A stretch of DNA of 64,000 nt from Olsenella timonensis (GTDB taxonomy: Bacteria > Actinomycetota > Coriobacteriia > Coriobacteriales > Atopobiaceae): the NCBI RefSeq assembly GCF_900119915.1, contig NZ_LT635455.1:496001-560000 (forward strand), read 5' to 3'. The notes below the pieces were generated by a model that did not search any database, had not been told where the DNA came from, and worked only from the letters and a program-made list of their open reading frames with translations. Below are positions 33,764 through 43,518 of this stretch, in pieces; positions within the stretch are counted from its first letter, which is position 1; the number at the start of each line of letters is the position of its first letter. The position numbers were made by a program, and so were the translations under genes.

Positions 33764-33915
33764 TAGGGTATGCGCACCTGCTTCCGAGGGTATGTGCATC
33801 GTTCACTTGTTGATGTATTTCTCAGCAACTCGTCTACCTGCGAAAACGCAAGTTACGCCTGCAGATAATGATTGCAACTGTGCACATACCCTCTGTGGAA
33901 GTGCACATACCCTAC
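33764..33915. repeat. Imperfect inverted repeat with GGGTATGTGCAC units
   Basis: Left arm about 33764-33801, right arm about 33879-33915, each containing two TAGGGTATG or GAGGGTATGTGCA units, around a 77-nt centre. With the flanking repeats it fills the 464-nt gap 33687-34150, which holds no gene. Confidence 0.65.
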
Positions 33916-33952
33916 GTGGCGGATATGACGGGGCCCTCCTGCGCGGCAGCCC

Positions 33953-34032
33953 GCGCGAGGAATGGCGCTGAGAGCATTTCTGCTAAAACGGACCCGACCC
34001 CTTTGGTTGGCCGTTTGCGCGAGGAATGGCGC
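33953..34032. repeat. Repeat copy flanked by 16-nt direct repeats
   Basis: GCGCGAGGAATGGCGC occurs at 33953-33968 and 34017-34032. Between them is a 48-nt stretch containing a copy of the CGGACCCGACCCCTTTGGTT arm. Confidence 0.75.
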
Positions 34033-34108
34033 CGCTCAGGTGGGTCTCCTAGGGGGCAAACAGATTGTGAGCTAGACTAACTAGTTGGAATTACTCATGA
34101 GACGCGGA

Positions 34109-34134
34109 GCGTTATACATTCAAAAATATAACGC
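34109..34134. promoter_or_regulatory. ModE-like dyad before the yqeB-mod operon
   Basis: Perfect inverted repeat GCGTTATA-N10-TATAACGC, 17 nt before the start of the YqeB-XdhC gene. The TATAACG half-site matches the half-site of E. coli ModE boxes. Position fits repression by molybdate-bound regulator. Confidence 0.7.
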
Positions 34135-34150
34135 CTACAAGGGAGTTTGC

Positions 34151-36025
34151 ATGCTGGTCGTGATTCGCGGAGCGGGGGACATCGCCTCGGGCATCGCGCT
34201 GCGCCTCTTCCGCGCGGGGATGCGGGTCGTGATGTGCGACCTGCCCGTGCCAACCTCCATCCGGCGGACGGTGTGCTTCTCGGAGGCCATCCACCTGGGC
34301 GAGACGAGCGTCGAGGGGGTGCGCGGCGTGCTCTGTGCCACCCCGGCGGCGGCGCGTGCGGCCGCGGAGGCCGGCGACGTCGCCGTGCTCGCGGATCCCG
34401 AGGCCGCCTGCGCGCGCGAGCTCTCCCCGGACGCCCTCGTCGACGCGATCCTCGCCAAGCGCAACCTGGGCACCACGCGCGACATGGCGCCCGTGGTGGT
34501 CGGCGTGGGGCCCGGCTTCACCGCCCCCGTGGACTGCGACGCGGCGGTGGAGACGATGCGCGGGCACTACCTGGGGCGCGTCTACTACGAGGGGTCGCCC
34601 CTGCCCAACACCGCGGTGCCGGGGCTCATCGGCGGCTACGCAGGGGAGCGCGTGATGCGCGCGCCCGCGGACGGAGTCTTCGAGCCGTGCGTGGAGATAG
34701 GCGCCGAGGTGCGCGCCGGGGACGTCTGCGCCACGGTGGCGGGCGAGCCAATGTGCGCGACCATAGACGGCGTGGTGCGGGGGCTCCTCCAGGCCGGCGT
34801 GCGCGTGACGGCGGGCATGAAGTCCGGCGACGTGGACCCGCGCTGCCGCCCTGAGTACATCCGCACCGTCTCCGACAAGGCGTCGGCCGTGGGCGGCGGC
34901 GTGCTCGAGGCGATTCTCGCGATCTTCTCCCGGCGTGTCGGCGGGCCGCAGATGGACGATTTGAGCGAGAAGAACGTCCATCCGCGGCCCGCCAACGGGT
35001 CTTTGGCTGGTGGGCACCCGGTCAACGGGTCCCTGTCGGACGGGGGCTTCGTCTCCGCGCTCGCAGCAGAGCTCGCCGCTGGGCGCAGCGTGGGGCTGGC
35101 GACCCTGCTCGCCACCCGCGGGTCCATGCCGCGCCACGAGGGGGCCCGGATGGCGGTCCTCGCAAGCAGCGCCCAGGTGGGGACCATCGGCGGCGGCGCG
35201 ATCGAGCGGCTCGCGACCGAGCGGGCGGACGCGGCGCGTCGCGGCGGCGCGGCGGGCATCGAGTGGGTCACGAGCGGTGCGAGTGACATGGCCTGCGGGG
35301 GAGACGCCCTGCTCGCGGTGCGCGCGCTCACGGCACGCGACCTGCCCGTCCTTCTCGCCCTGCAAGACGCGCTCGAGCGGGACGAGCCCGTGACCGTGGA
35401 GGAGCGCTGGGCCGACGCCTCCGCTCCCGAGCTGCTGCTCGCGCCCGCCGAGCGAGCCCCGGGACCGACGTGGGACGCCGTCGGCGCGACCTATCGCGAG
35501 CCCGTCTGCGCCCCGAGCCGCCTGCACGTCTTTGGCGCCGGGCACGTGGGTGCCGCGCTCGTGGGCCTCGCGGCGCAGGTGGGCTTTGGGGTGCGGGTCT
35601 ACGACGACCGTCCGGACCTCGCGAGCGGCGCGAGCCTGTCCGCCGCGGCATCCGTGGCCTGCGGGCCGTTTGACGAGCTGGCAGCGGCAGCACAGATCGG
35701 CCCCCGCGACTCCGTCGTCGTGCTCACGCACGGGCACGCGCACGACGAGGCCGTTCTTCTCGCCGTGCTGATGCGTGACGTGCAGCCCGCGTACGTGGGC
35801 TGCATCGGAAGCCGCCGCAAGGCGGCCCTCACGCGCGAGCGTCTCGCCGCGGCGGGCGTGCCGCGCGAGCGCGCAGACGCCGTCCACCTGCCGATCGGCG
35901 AGGCCATCGGCGCCGTCACACCATCCGAGATCGCCATCTCCATCGTGGCGCAGCTCGTCCGCTGTCGCGCGGAGCGGCGCGAGGGCAAGGACCGGGACGC
36001 GAAACGGGGAAAGGAGACGACATGA
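34151..36025 (+). CDS. YqeB-type selenium-dependent Mo hydroxylase protein fused to XdhC
   Basis: 624 residues from ATG 34151. Residues 1-265 match the EF2563/YqeB family (VVIRGAGDIASGIALRLFRA, NLGTTRDMAPVVVGVGPGFT). After a repetitive linker (about 275-295, NGSLAGG and NGSLSDGG), residues 300-620 are XdhC/CoxI-like with RGSMPRHEGARM, GTIGGGAIE and the Rossmann stretch HVFGAGHVGAALVG (about 459). XdhC proteins bind and insert sulfurated or selenated molybdenum cofactor. These two are normally separate genes. Overlaps modA by ATGA; heads the Mo operon. Confidence 0.88.
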   Translation: MLVVIRGAGDIASGIALRLFRAGMRVVMCDLPVPTSIRRTVCFSEAIHLGETSVEGVRGVLCATPAAARAAAEAGDVAVLADPEAACARELSPDALVDAILAKRNLGTTRDMAPVVVGVGPGFTAPVDCDAAVETMRGHYLGRVYYEGSPLPNTAVPGLIGGYAGERVMRAPADGVFEPCVEIGAEVRAGDVCATVAGEPMCATIDGVVRGLLQAGVRVTAGMKSGDVDPRCRPEYIRTVSDKASAVGGGVLEAILAIFSRRVGGPQMDDLSEKNVHPRPANGSLAGGHPVNGSLSDGGFVSALAAELAAGRSVGLATLLATRGSMPRHEGARMAVLASSAQVGTIGGGAIERLATERADAARRGGAAGIEWVTSGASDMACGGDALLAVRALTARDLPVLLALQDALERDEPVTVEERWADASAPELLLAPAERAPGPTWDAVGATYREPVCAPSRLHVFGAGHVGAALVGLAAQVGFGVRVYDDRPDLASGASLSAAASVACGPFDELAAAAQIGPRDSVVVLTHGHAHDEAVLLAVLMRDVQPAYVGCIGSRRKAALTRERLAAAGVPRERADAVHLPIGEAIGAVTPSEIAISIVAQLVRCRAERREGKDRDAKRGKETT

Positions 36026-36897
36026 GCACGAAGATGACACGCAGGGCGTTCACCGGGGGATCGGCCGCGCTTCTCGCCCTCTCACTCGCCGCATGCGGCG
36101 GCGACGGCTCAGGCGCGCCGGCCGACGACGCCGCGGCCGACCAGGCCGCCGAGACCACCACGATCACGGTCTTTGCCGCCGCCTCTATGGAGGAGAGCCT
36201 GACCAAGGCCGGCGAGCTCTTCACCGAGGCCAACCCGCAGTACGAGCTCAGCTTCAACTTTGACTCCTCGGGCACGCTCAAGACGCAGATCGAGGAGGGC
36301 GCTGACTGCGACGTCTTCATCTCCGCGGGCCAGCTTCAGATGAACCAGCTCGACGCCGCCGACACGACGGGCGACAACGTGGACGGCCTCGACCTCATCG
36401 ACTCCGAGAGCCGCTTCGACATCCTGGAGAACAAGGTCGCGCTCGCCGTGCCGGAGGGCAACCCCAAGGGCATCGAGAGCTTCGACCAGCTGGCGGAGCT
36501 GCTCGCCGCGGGCGACGTCTTCATGGCGATGGGCAACGCCGACGTGCCCGTGGGCCAGTACACCCAGGCCATCCTCGAGCACTACGGCCTCGACGAGGAG
36601 GCGCTGGCCGCGGCCGGCGCCATCACGTACGGCTCCAACGTCAAGGAGGTCACCTCGCAGGTGGCCGAGGCCACGGTGGACTGCGGCGTCATCTACCAGA
36701 CCGACGCCTACTCCGACGGCCTGGAGGTCGTGGACGTCGCCACTCCCGAGATGTGCGGCCAGGTGGTCTACCCGGCGGCGGCGACCAAGAACGCGCCCAA
36801 CCCCGAGGGCGCTGCCGCCCTCCTCGAGTTCCTGCGCGGATCCGAGGCGTCCGCGTGCTTCGAGGAGGTCGGCTTCACCCCGCTCGCCGAGGCGTAG
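36022..36897 (+). CDS. modA: Molybdate ABC transporter substrate-binding lipoprotein
   Basis: 291 residues. A twin-arginine-like TRRAFTGG precedes a hydrophobic stretch and lipobox LAAC with Cys25, so it is probably exported and lipid-anchored. Mature domain has TVFAAASMEESLTKAGELF and FNFDSSGTLKTQIEEGADCD, typical ModA oxyanion-site segments. It delivers molybdate to ModB/ModC. Coupled to the YqeB-XdhC gene by overlap. Confidence 0.93.
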   Translation: MSTKMTRRAFTGGSAALLALSLAACGGDGSGAPADDAAADQAAETTTITVFAAASMEESLTKAGELFTEANPQYELSFNFDSSGTLKTQIEEGADCDVFISAGQLQMNQLDAADTTGDNVDGLDLIDSESRFDILENKVALAVPEGNPKGIESFDQLAELLAAGDVFMAMGNADVPVGQYTQAILEHYGLDEEALAAAGAITYGSNVKEVTSQVAEATVDCGVIYQTDAYSDGLEVVDVATPEMCGQVVYPAAATKNAPNPEGAAALLEFLRGSEASACFEEVGFTPLAEA

Positions 36898-36924
36898 CCG
36901 ATCCACGGGAGGCCGAGAAGGACG

Positions 36925-37616
36925 ATGGACTGGTACCCGCTCCTCAACTCGCTGCGCATCGCAGCCATCGCGACGGTGATCGTGTTGTTCGCGGGCATCT
37001 GGCTCGCGAACCTCGTGGCGCGCGCCCCGCGCCTCGTGAAGGGCGTGCTCGACGTGGTGCTCACGCTGCCGCTCGTGCTGCCGCCCACGGTCGTGGGCTA
37101 CCTGCTCCTGATCCTCCTCGGCCCGCGTCGACCGCTCGGCGCGCTCGCCGCGCAGCTGCTTGACCTGAGGCTCACGATGGTCTGGTACGCGGCGGTCTTC
37201 GCCACGGTGGTGGTGAGCTTCCCGCTCATGTACCGCACCGCGCGCGGCGCCTTCGAGGCCTTCGACCAGACGCTCGCCGACGCCGCCCGCACGCTCGGCC
37301 ACTCGGAGCGCTGGGTCTTCTGGCGCGTGAAGATGCCCTGCTGCCTGCAGGGCATCGTCGCCGGGGCGGTGCTCGCGTTCGCCCGCGCGCTCGGGGAGTA
37401 CGGTGCCACGTCGATGCTGTGCGGCTACACGCCCGGCTCCACGGCCACGGTCGCCACGACGGTCTACCAGCTCTGGCGCACCGGGGACGACGCGGGCGCG
37501 CTCACGTGGGTGCTCGTGAACCTGGCGATCTCCGCCGTGGTGCTGCTCGCGATGAACTGGTTCGAGGCCCGCGGCCGCTCGGGCGCCGGCGGGCGGGCGC
37601 GCGGGGCGGTGGCGCG

Positions 37617-37620
<4 letters not shown>
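36925..37620 (+). CDS. modB: Molybdate ABC transporter permease
   Basis: 231 residues with about five membrane spans (AAIATVIVLFAGIWLANLVA, VVLTLPLVLPPTVVGYLLL and others). The EAA cytoplasmic loop reads DAARTLGHSERWVFWRVKMP, followed by AFARALGEYGATSMLCGYTP, as in ModB. Start 36925 behind GGGAGGCC. Overlaps modC by ATGA. Confidence 0.93.
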
Positions 37621-38709
<1,089 letters not shown>

Positions 38710-38717
<8 letters not shown>

Positions 38718-39678
38718 CGCGCAGGGAAGGCGCATAGGCTACCTGCGGCTCTCCGTGACGGACCGTTGCAACTGCCGCTGCGCGTACTGCATGCCGGCGG
38801 ACGGCGTCCCGATGCTCTCCCACGACGACGTGTGCTCGTTCGAGGAGCTCGCGCGCATCACGGAGGCCTGCTGCGAGCTTGGGGTCTCGAAGGTGCGGCT
38901 CACCGGGGGCGAGCCGCTCGTGCGCCGCGGCCTGCCGGGGCTCGTGCGGATGCTGCGAGAGGTGCCGGGGGTGCGCGAGCTCGCCATGACGACCAACGCG
39001 ACGCTGCTCGCGCCGGTTGCGGAAGAGCTGCGCGCGGCCGGGCTCGACCGCCTCAACGTGAGCCTCGACAGCCTGCGGCCCGAGCGCTACGCCGCCATCA
39101 CGCGCGGCGCCCGGCTGGGCGACGCGCTCGCCGGCCTGCGAGCGGCGGGCGACGCCGGCTTCACGGGCACCAAGGTCAACTGCGTCCTCATGGGCGGCGT
39201 CAACGACGACGAGGTGGCGGACATCGCTGCCCTAGCGCGCGACCAGCCCGTCGACGTGCGCTTCATTGAGCTCATGCCCATCGGGCCGGCAGCGCGCTGG
39301 CCGCGGGCGCGGTTCCTGCCGGCCGAGGCCGTGCTCGAGGCGGTGCCGGAGCTCGAGCCCGTGGGGTGCGATGACGGCGGGCCGGCCCGCGACGGGGTGG
39401 CCGAGCTCTTCTCGGCCCCCGGCTGGGCGGGTCGCGTGGGCCTCATCCGACCGATGAGCCACCGGTTCTGCGCGGGCTGCACCCGCATCCGGGTGACGGC
39501 GGACGGGCGCCTCAAGCCCTGCCTGCACTCCGCAGACGAGGTGAGCCTGCGCGGGCTCGCCGGGAGGGAGCTGCGCGAGGCGCTTCTCGCCGGCATCGCG
39601 CTCAAGCCGGCGCACCATGACATGGACGGGGCCCACGCGAGCGAGTCGGCGCGGGCCATGAATGAGATTGGGGGATAG
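38710..39678 (+). CDS. moaA: GTP 3',8-cyclase
   Basis: 322-residue radical SAM enzyme, first step of molybdopterin synthesis. N-terminal cluster Cys20-x3-Cys24-x2-Cys27 (DRCNCRCAYCMP), RLTGGEPLVRR, and C-terminal cluster RFCAGCTRIRVTADGRLKPC bind two 4Fe-4S centres. The usual C-terminal GG is seen as EIGG. Overlaps modC. Confidence 0.94.
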
Positions 39679-39679
39679 C

Positions 39680-40612
39680 GTGGAGGGCCAGTTCAAGGGG
39701 GCCGACCTCACGCACGTGAACGAGCAGGGAAGGGCGCGGATGGTGGACGTCTCGGACAAGCCGGCCACGGACCGCGTCGCGCGTGCCGCCGGGTTCGTGC
39801 GGATGGCGCCCTCCACGGTGGAGCTCGTGCGCACGGGCGGCGCCAAGAAGGGCGACGTGCTCGCAGTGGCGCAGGTGGCGGGCATCATGGCCGCCAAGCG
39901 CTGCTGGGAGACGGTGCCCATGTGCCATCCCGTGGCGCTCACGGGCGTCGACGTGCGCTTCTCGGTGGAGGCGGGCGGCGTGGGCATCGAGGCCACGTGC
40001 CGCTGCCACGGCGAGACGGGCGTGGAGATGGAGGCGCTCTCCGCCGTGTCCGCGGCGGCGCTCACGGTCTACGACATGCTCAAGGCCCATCAGCGGGACA
40101 TGGTGGTCGAGGAGGTGCGCCTGGTCGAGAAGACCGGCGGCTCGAGCGGGGACTTCGCTGCCCGCGGGGCGCGGGGCGTCGCCACGGTCGAGGCGGTCTG
40201 CGTGAGCGAGGAGAAGGGCACGCGCAAGCGCCCGGTCGACGCCATCGAGCTCGTGGTGGGCGAGGGCGTTTCCGGCGACGCGCACGCCGGCAACTGGCAC
40301 CGCCAGGTGAGCCTGCTTCCGGCCGAGGCCGTCGACGAGCTGCGCGACCGCCTGCCCGAGCTCGCGCCCGGGGACTTTGCCGAGAACGTGCTCACGCGCG
40401 GGCTCGACCTCAAGGCGCTGCCGGTGGGCACGGTCCTTCGGGCCGGCGCGGCGGAGCTCGTGGTGACCCAGATCGGCAAGGAGTGCCACGCCGCCTGCGA
40501 GATCCGCAGGCTCACGGGCAGGTGCGCGATGCCCACCGAGGGCATATTCTGCGTGGTAACGCGCGGGGGGTCCCTGCGCGCCGGGGACAGGCTGGAGGTG
40601 GTCTCTCGATGA
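39680..40612 (+). CDS. moaC: MoaC-MOSC fusion protein
   Basis: 310 residues from GTG 39680, which has GGGGG six bases upstream; ATG 39662 in frame has no ribosome site. Residues 1-160 are MoaC, cyclic pyranopterin monophosphate synthase (QGRARMVDVSDK, MCHPVALTGV, YDMLKA). Residues 165-310 are a MOSC domain (GVSGDAHAG, DFAENVLTRGLDL, IGKECHAACEI) related to the cofactor-sulfurase C-terminus. The fusion joins pterin formation with a sulfur-carrier-like domain. Confidence 0.88.
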   Translation: MEGQFKGADLTHVNEQGRARMVDVSDKPATDRVARAAGFVRMAPSTVELVRTGGAKKGDVLAVAQVAGIMAAKRCWETVPMCHPVALTGVDVRFSVEAGGVGIEATCRCHGETGVEMEALSAVSAAALTVYDMLKAHQRDMVVEEVRLVEKTGGSSGDFAARGARGVATVEAVCVSEEKGTRKRPVDAIELVVGEGVSGDAHAGNWHRQVSLLPAEAVDELRDRLPELAPGDFAENVLTRGLDLKALPVGTVLRAGAAELVVTQIGKECHAACEIRRLTGRCAMPTEGIFCVVTRGGSLRAGDRLEVVSR

Positions 40613-41661
40613 GGCTCGTTCGCACCGAGGACGCGGTGGGGCACGTGCTCTGCCATGACATGACGCAGATCCTGACCGGCGACGACCCGGGCGCCCCGTG
40701 CTTCAAGGGCCCGCGCTTCAGGAAGGGCCACGTGGTCACGGCCGAGGATGTTCCCGTGCTGCTCTCCATGGGAAAGCGCAGCCTCTACGTCTGGGAGCTC
40801 GAGGAGGGCATGGTCCACGAGGACGACGCCGCCCGGCGCATGGCGGCGCTCGTGGCGGGCCCGGGCACCGAGGCGGCCGGCGAGCCCTCGGAGGGCAAGG
40901 TCAACGTCCGCGCTGCCACAGACGGCGTGCTGCTCGTGGACTCCGCGCGCCTCGAGGCCGTGAACTCCGTCGACGAGGTCATGGTCGCCACGCGCCGGGG
41001 CGGCTTCGCCGTACGCGCGGGCGACCTTCTCGCCGGCACGCGCGTTATCCCGCTGGTCATCGCCGAGGAGCGGCTCGCCGAGGCCGAGGCGGCCGCCGGG
41101 CCGGAGCCGCTCCTGCGCGTGGAGCCGTTCCACCTCCGCACGGCGGCCGTCGTTGCCACGGGGTCGGAGGTCGCCTCCGGCCTCATCGAGGACCGTTTCA
41201 CGCCGGTCATGGTTGAGAAGCTCGCCGCCTACGGCATCGAGTGCGTGGCGCGCTCCACGCCCGGCGACGAGCGCGACGCTGTGGTGGCCGCTATCAACGA
41301 GGCACTTGCGGCCGGCGTCGACCTCGTGCTCTGCACGGGCGGCATGTCCGTGGACCCCGACGACAACACCCCTGGCGCCATTCGCGCCGCCGGTGCGCGC
41401 GTGGTCACGTACGGTGCGCCGGTCCTGCCGGGCGCGATGCTGCTCGTGGGCTACCTTGAGGGGTCGGGCGGCAGGTCGGTCCCCGTCCTCGGCGTGCCGG
41501 GCTGCGCGATGTACAACAAGGCTACGGTGCTCGACCTGGTGCTCCCGCGCATCGCGGTGGGCGTGCCGCTCGAGAAGGCGGACCTCGTGCGCATGGGGGA
41601 GGGCGGCCTGTGCCTGGGGTGTCCCGAGTGCACGTTCCCGCACTGCCCGTTCGGGAGGTAG
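40609..41661 (+). CDS. Molybdopterin-binding protein (MoeA/CinA-like)
   Basis: 350 residues from ATG 40609, overlapping the preceding stop (ATGA). N-terminal part (1-170) has RTEDAVGHVLCHDMTQI and FRKGHVVTAEDVPVLLSMGK. A MogA/MoeA-type pterin-binding domain follows (AAVVATGSEVASGLIEDRF, LCTGGMSVDPDDNTPGAIR, GVPGCAMYNKATVLDLVLPR). The tail CLGCPECTFPHC has four Cys and may bind a metal or Fe-S centre. Probably the molybdate-insertion step in place of a classical MoeA. Confidence 0.85.
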   Translation: MRLVRTEDAVGHVLCHDMTQILTGDDPGAPCFKGPRFRKGHVVTAEDVPVLLSMGKRSLYVWELEEGMVHEDDAARRMAALVAGPGTEAAGEPSEGKVNVRAATDGVLLVDSARLEAVNSVDEVMVATRRGGFAVRAGDLLAGTRVIPLVIAEERLAEAEAAAGPEPLLRVEPFHLRTAAVVATGSEVASGLIEDRFTPVMVEKLAAYGIECVARSTPGDERDAVVAAINEALAAGVDLVLCTGGMSVDPDDNTPGAIRAAGARVVTYGAPVLPGAMLLVGYLEGSGGRSVPVLGVPGCAMYNKATVLDLVLPRIAVGVPLEKADLVRMGEGGLCLGCPECTFPHCPFGR

Positions 41662-41663
41662 CC

Positions 41664-42161
41664 ATGGGCGAGAGGCACCGCGCGCTGATCGTCACGGTGA
41701 GCGACCGCGCGTCGGCGGGCGTCTACGAGGACCGGACGGGCCCCGCCGTCGCGGAGCTCCTTGTCGCTCGCGGCTACGAGGTCATGGGGCCGCGCGTGGT
41801 CCCCGACGAGCGCCCCGAGATCGAGGGTGCGCTCACCGCGGCCGCCGAGGGGGACGTGGCGCTGGTGCTTACCTGCGGCGGGACGGGCTTCTCGCCCCGC
41901 GACGTGACGCCCGAGGCGACCGCGGCGGTCTGCGAGCGCATGGTGCCCGGCCTGCCCGAGGCCATGAGGGCCGCGAGCGCCGCGGTCACGGACCGGGCCT
42001 GGCTGAGTCGGGCGACGGCGGGCATCGTCGGCCGCACGCTCGTGGTGAACCTGCCGGGCAGCCCGCGCGCCGCGACGGAGAACCTGGAGGCGGTGATAGG
42101 CCCGCTCGCGCACGGCCTCGACATGCTGCGCGACGGTCCCGCCACGTGCGGTCAGGCGTAG
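41664..42161 (+). CDS. mogA: MogA/MoaB-type molybdopterin adenylyltransferase
   Basis: 165 residues, start behind GGGAGGTAGCC. Blocks ALIVTVSDRASAGVYEDRTG, TCGGTGFSPRDVTPEAT and VVNLPGSPRAATENLEAV are diagnostic. It adenylates molybdopterin before molybdate insertion. Ends the operon starting at 34151. moaD, moaE and moeB were not found in the window. Confidence 0.9.
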   Translation: MGERHRALIVTVSDRASAGVYEDRTGPAVAELLVARGYEVMGPRVVPDERPEIEGALTAAAEGDVALVLTCGGTGFSPRDVTPEATAAVCERMVPGLPEAMRAASAAVTDRAWLSRATAGIVGRTLVVNLPGSPRAATENLEAVIGPLAHGLDMLRDGPATCGQA

Positions 42162-42183
42162 GGGCCGCGCGCCGGCCGCGTCG

Positions 42184-43332
42184 TCAGCTCATGCGCCGCT
42201 CGAGGTCACGGACCCGGTCGAGAAGGAGCTCGACGGGGGAGAGGACCCGGTGCAGCCACTCCTTCCAGACGTAGGGCCGCCGCGCGCAGAGCGCCGCCGC
42301 CTGCAGGGCCGCCGGCGACCGGCGGCCGCCCTCGGCCCGCGCGAGAAGGCGCTCGGCCAGGCCTGCGGCGACGTCGGCGCGCCCCATGGCGAGAAGGACG
42401 CCGAGCAGGTAGGCGACCTGCGCGTCCGAGAGGCCGTCGACCAGGGCGCCCTCGTCGCTCGCCGCCTCCGCCCAGCGGACGTTCGCCTGCGCCCGGGAGA
42501 GTGCCCGCGCCCCCTCCGGCGTGAGCTCGGGGCCGAGGTTGACGAAGAACGCCCGGGAGAGGATGACGGCAAGGAGCAGCGCGACCGCGACGGGTGCGAG
42601 CGCGGGGTCCGCGTCGGGGACGGCGCGGGCGGGGCCGAGGATGCACCACGCGCACATGAGGAGGCTGACGAGCGGGTTGAACACGAGGCGAGTGGGCACG
42701 CCCACCCGTCGGGTGAGGCCTGCCGCAAAGAGGTCGCCGTCAAAGCGCTCGAGAAAGCCGCGGAGCTCCTTGTAGCTGTCCGCGCCGCTGACGTGGCGGC
42801 AGAGGTCCTCGACGCTCGCGCTCTCGGAGCCCGGCGGCATGATGAGGCGGAGCGCCTCGCGGTCGCAGCGACCCGGCTCTGGCGCGCTCACGGTGAGCCA
42901 GAGGTTCGCGCCGTACTCGTGGACCAGGCGCTCGGGGTGGAGCGGGTCGCGCGCGCGGCGACGCCTCGCGCCCGTGGCGATCGGCCCCTCGTCCTCGTCG
43001 GGCGCGGGCGCGCGCCCCGCTGGGCCGCCGCGGTCCTCGAACGAGGCGCCCCCGAGTCCCACCAGGCGGGCCACGGCGGCGAGGGCGATTCCGCACGCAT
43101 TCTCCGCGTCGGAGGACGCTCCCTCGTCGTGGCAGCGGAGGGCGCCGAGCAGCACGGGATGAGGGTCGGGCGTGTCGGGCGTGGGGTCCACGTCGTTGGG
43201 GACGCGGGCCTCGCGGGCCGCACGCAGGCGGTTCGTGACCACGCTCAGGGCGATGTAGGCGACCGGCGGCCCCCATGCGAGGAGCCAGGGGACCATTGTG
43301 GCGAGCGGGGCTTCGGTCGGTGAGAGGGGCAT
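42184..43332 (-). CDS. Membrane protein of unknown function
   Basis: 382 residues from ATG 43332 behind GGAGGTG. One N-terminal span (TMVPWLLAWGPPVAYIALSV), a soluble middle part, two spans near 220-265 (FNPLVSLLMCAWCILGPARA, LAPVAVALLLAVILSRAFFV), and a helical tail reminiscent of TPR packing. No family recognised. Convergent with mogA; only 22 nt separate them. Confidence 0.6.
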   Translation of the reverse strand: MPLSPTEAPLATMVPWLLAWGPPVAYIALSVVTNRLRAAREARVPNDVDPTPDTPDPHPVLLGALRCHDEGASSDAENACGIALAAVARLVGLGGASFEDRGGPAGRAPAPDEDEGPIATGARRRRARDPLHPERLVHEYGANLWLTVSAPEPGRCDREALRLIMPPGSESASVEDLCRHVSGADSYKELRGFLERFDGDLFAAGLTRRVGVPTRLVFNPLVSLLMCAWCILGPARAVPDADPALAPVAVALLLAVILSRAFFVNLGPELTPEGARALSRAQANVRWAEAASDEGALVDGLSDAQVAYLLGVLLAMGRADVAAGLAERLLARAEGGRRSPAALQAAALCARRPYVWKEWLHRVLSPVELLLDRVRDLERRMS

Positions 43333-43422
43333 GCTCGGCACCTCCAACTCGAGGGGACGGTCCCAGTGTAGGCCCCGCCCCCTCGGCTCGCGCATCCCCT
43401 GACGCGACGCTTACACGCCCGG

Positions 43423-43506
43423 CTAGCGTCGCCTCCGCCAGCGCGCGTTGCGCAGGGGGATTGCAAGGCAGAGGAGCAGCACCACGAAGAGAACAGTGAG
43501 GTCCAT
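43423..43506 (-). CDS. 27-residue single-span peptide
   Basis: MDLTVLFVVLLLCLAIPLRN then ARWRRRR: one hydrophobic helix with an Arg-rich end, a good ribosome site (AGGAGGCGGTCATC before ATG) and position 12 nt after the ABC permease stop. Looks like a real small membrane protein of the exporter operon. The positive tail would face the cytoplasm with the N-terminus outside. Function unknown. Confidence 0.6.
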   Translation of the reverse strand: MDLTVLFVVLLLCLAIPLRNARWRRRR

Positions 43507-43518
43507 GATGACCGCCTC

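Noticed and set aside
34112-36040. 642-codon minus-strand frame
   Set aside because: Antisense to the YqeB-XdhC fusion; biased composition, no homology pattern.
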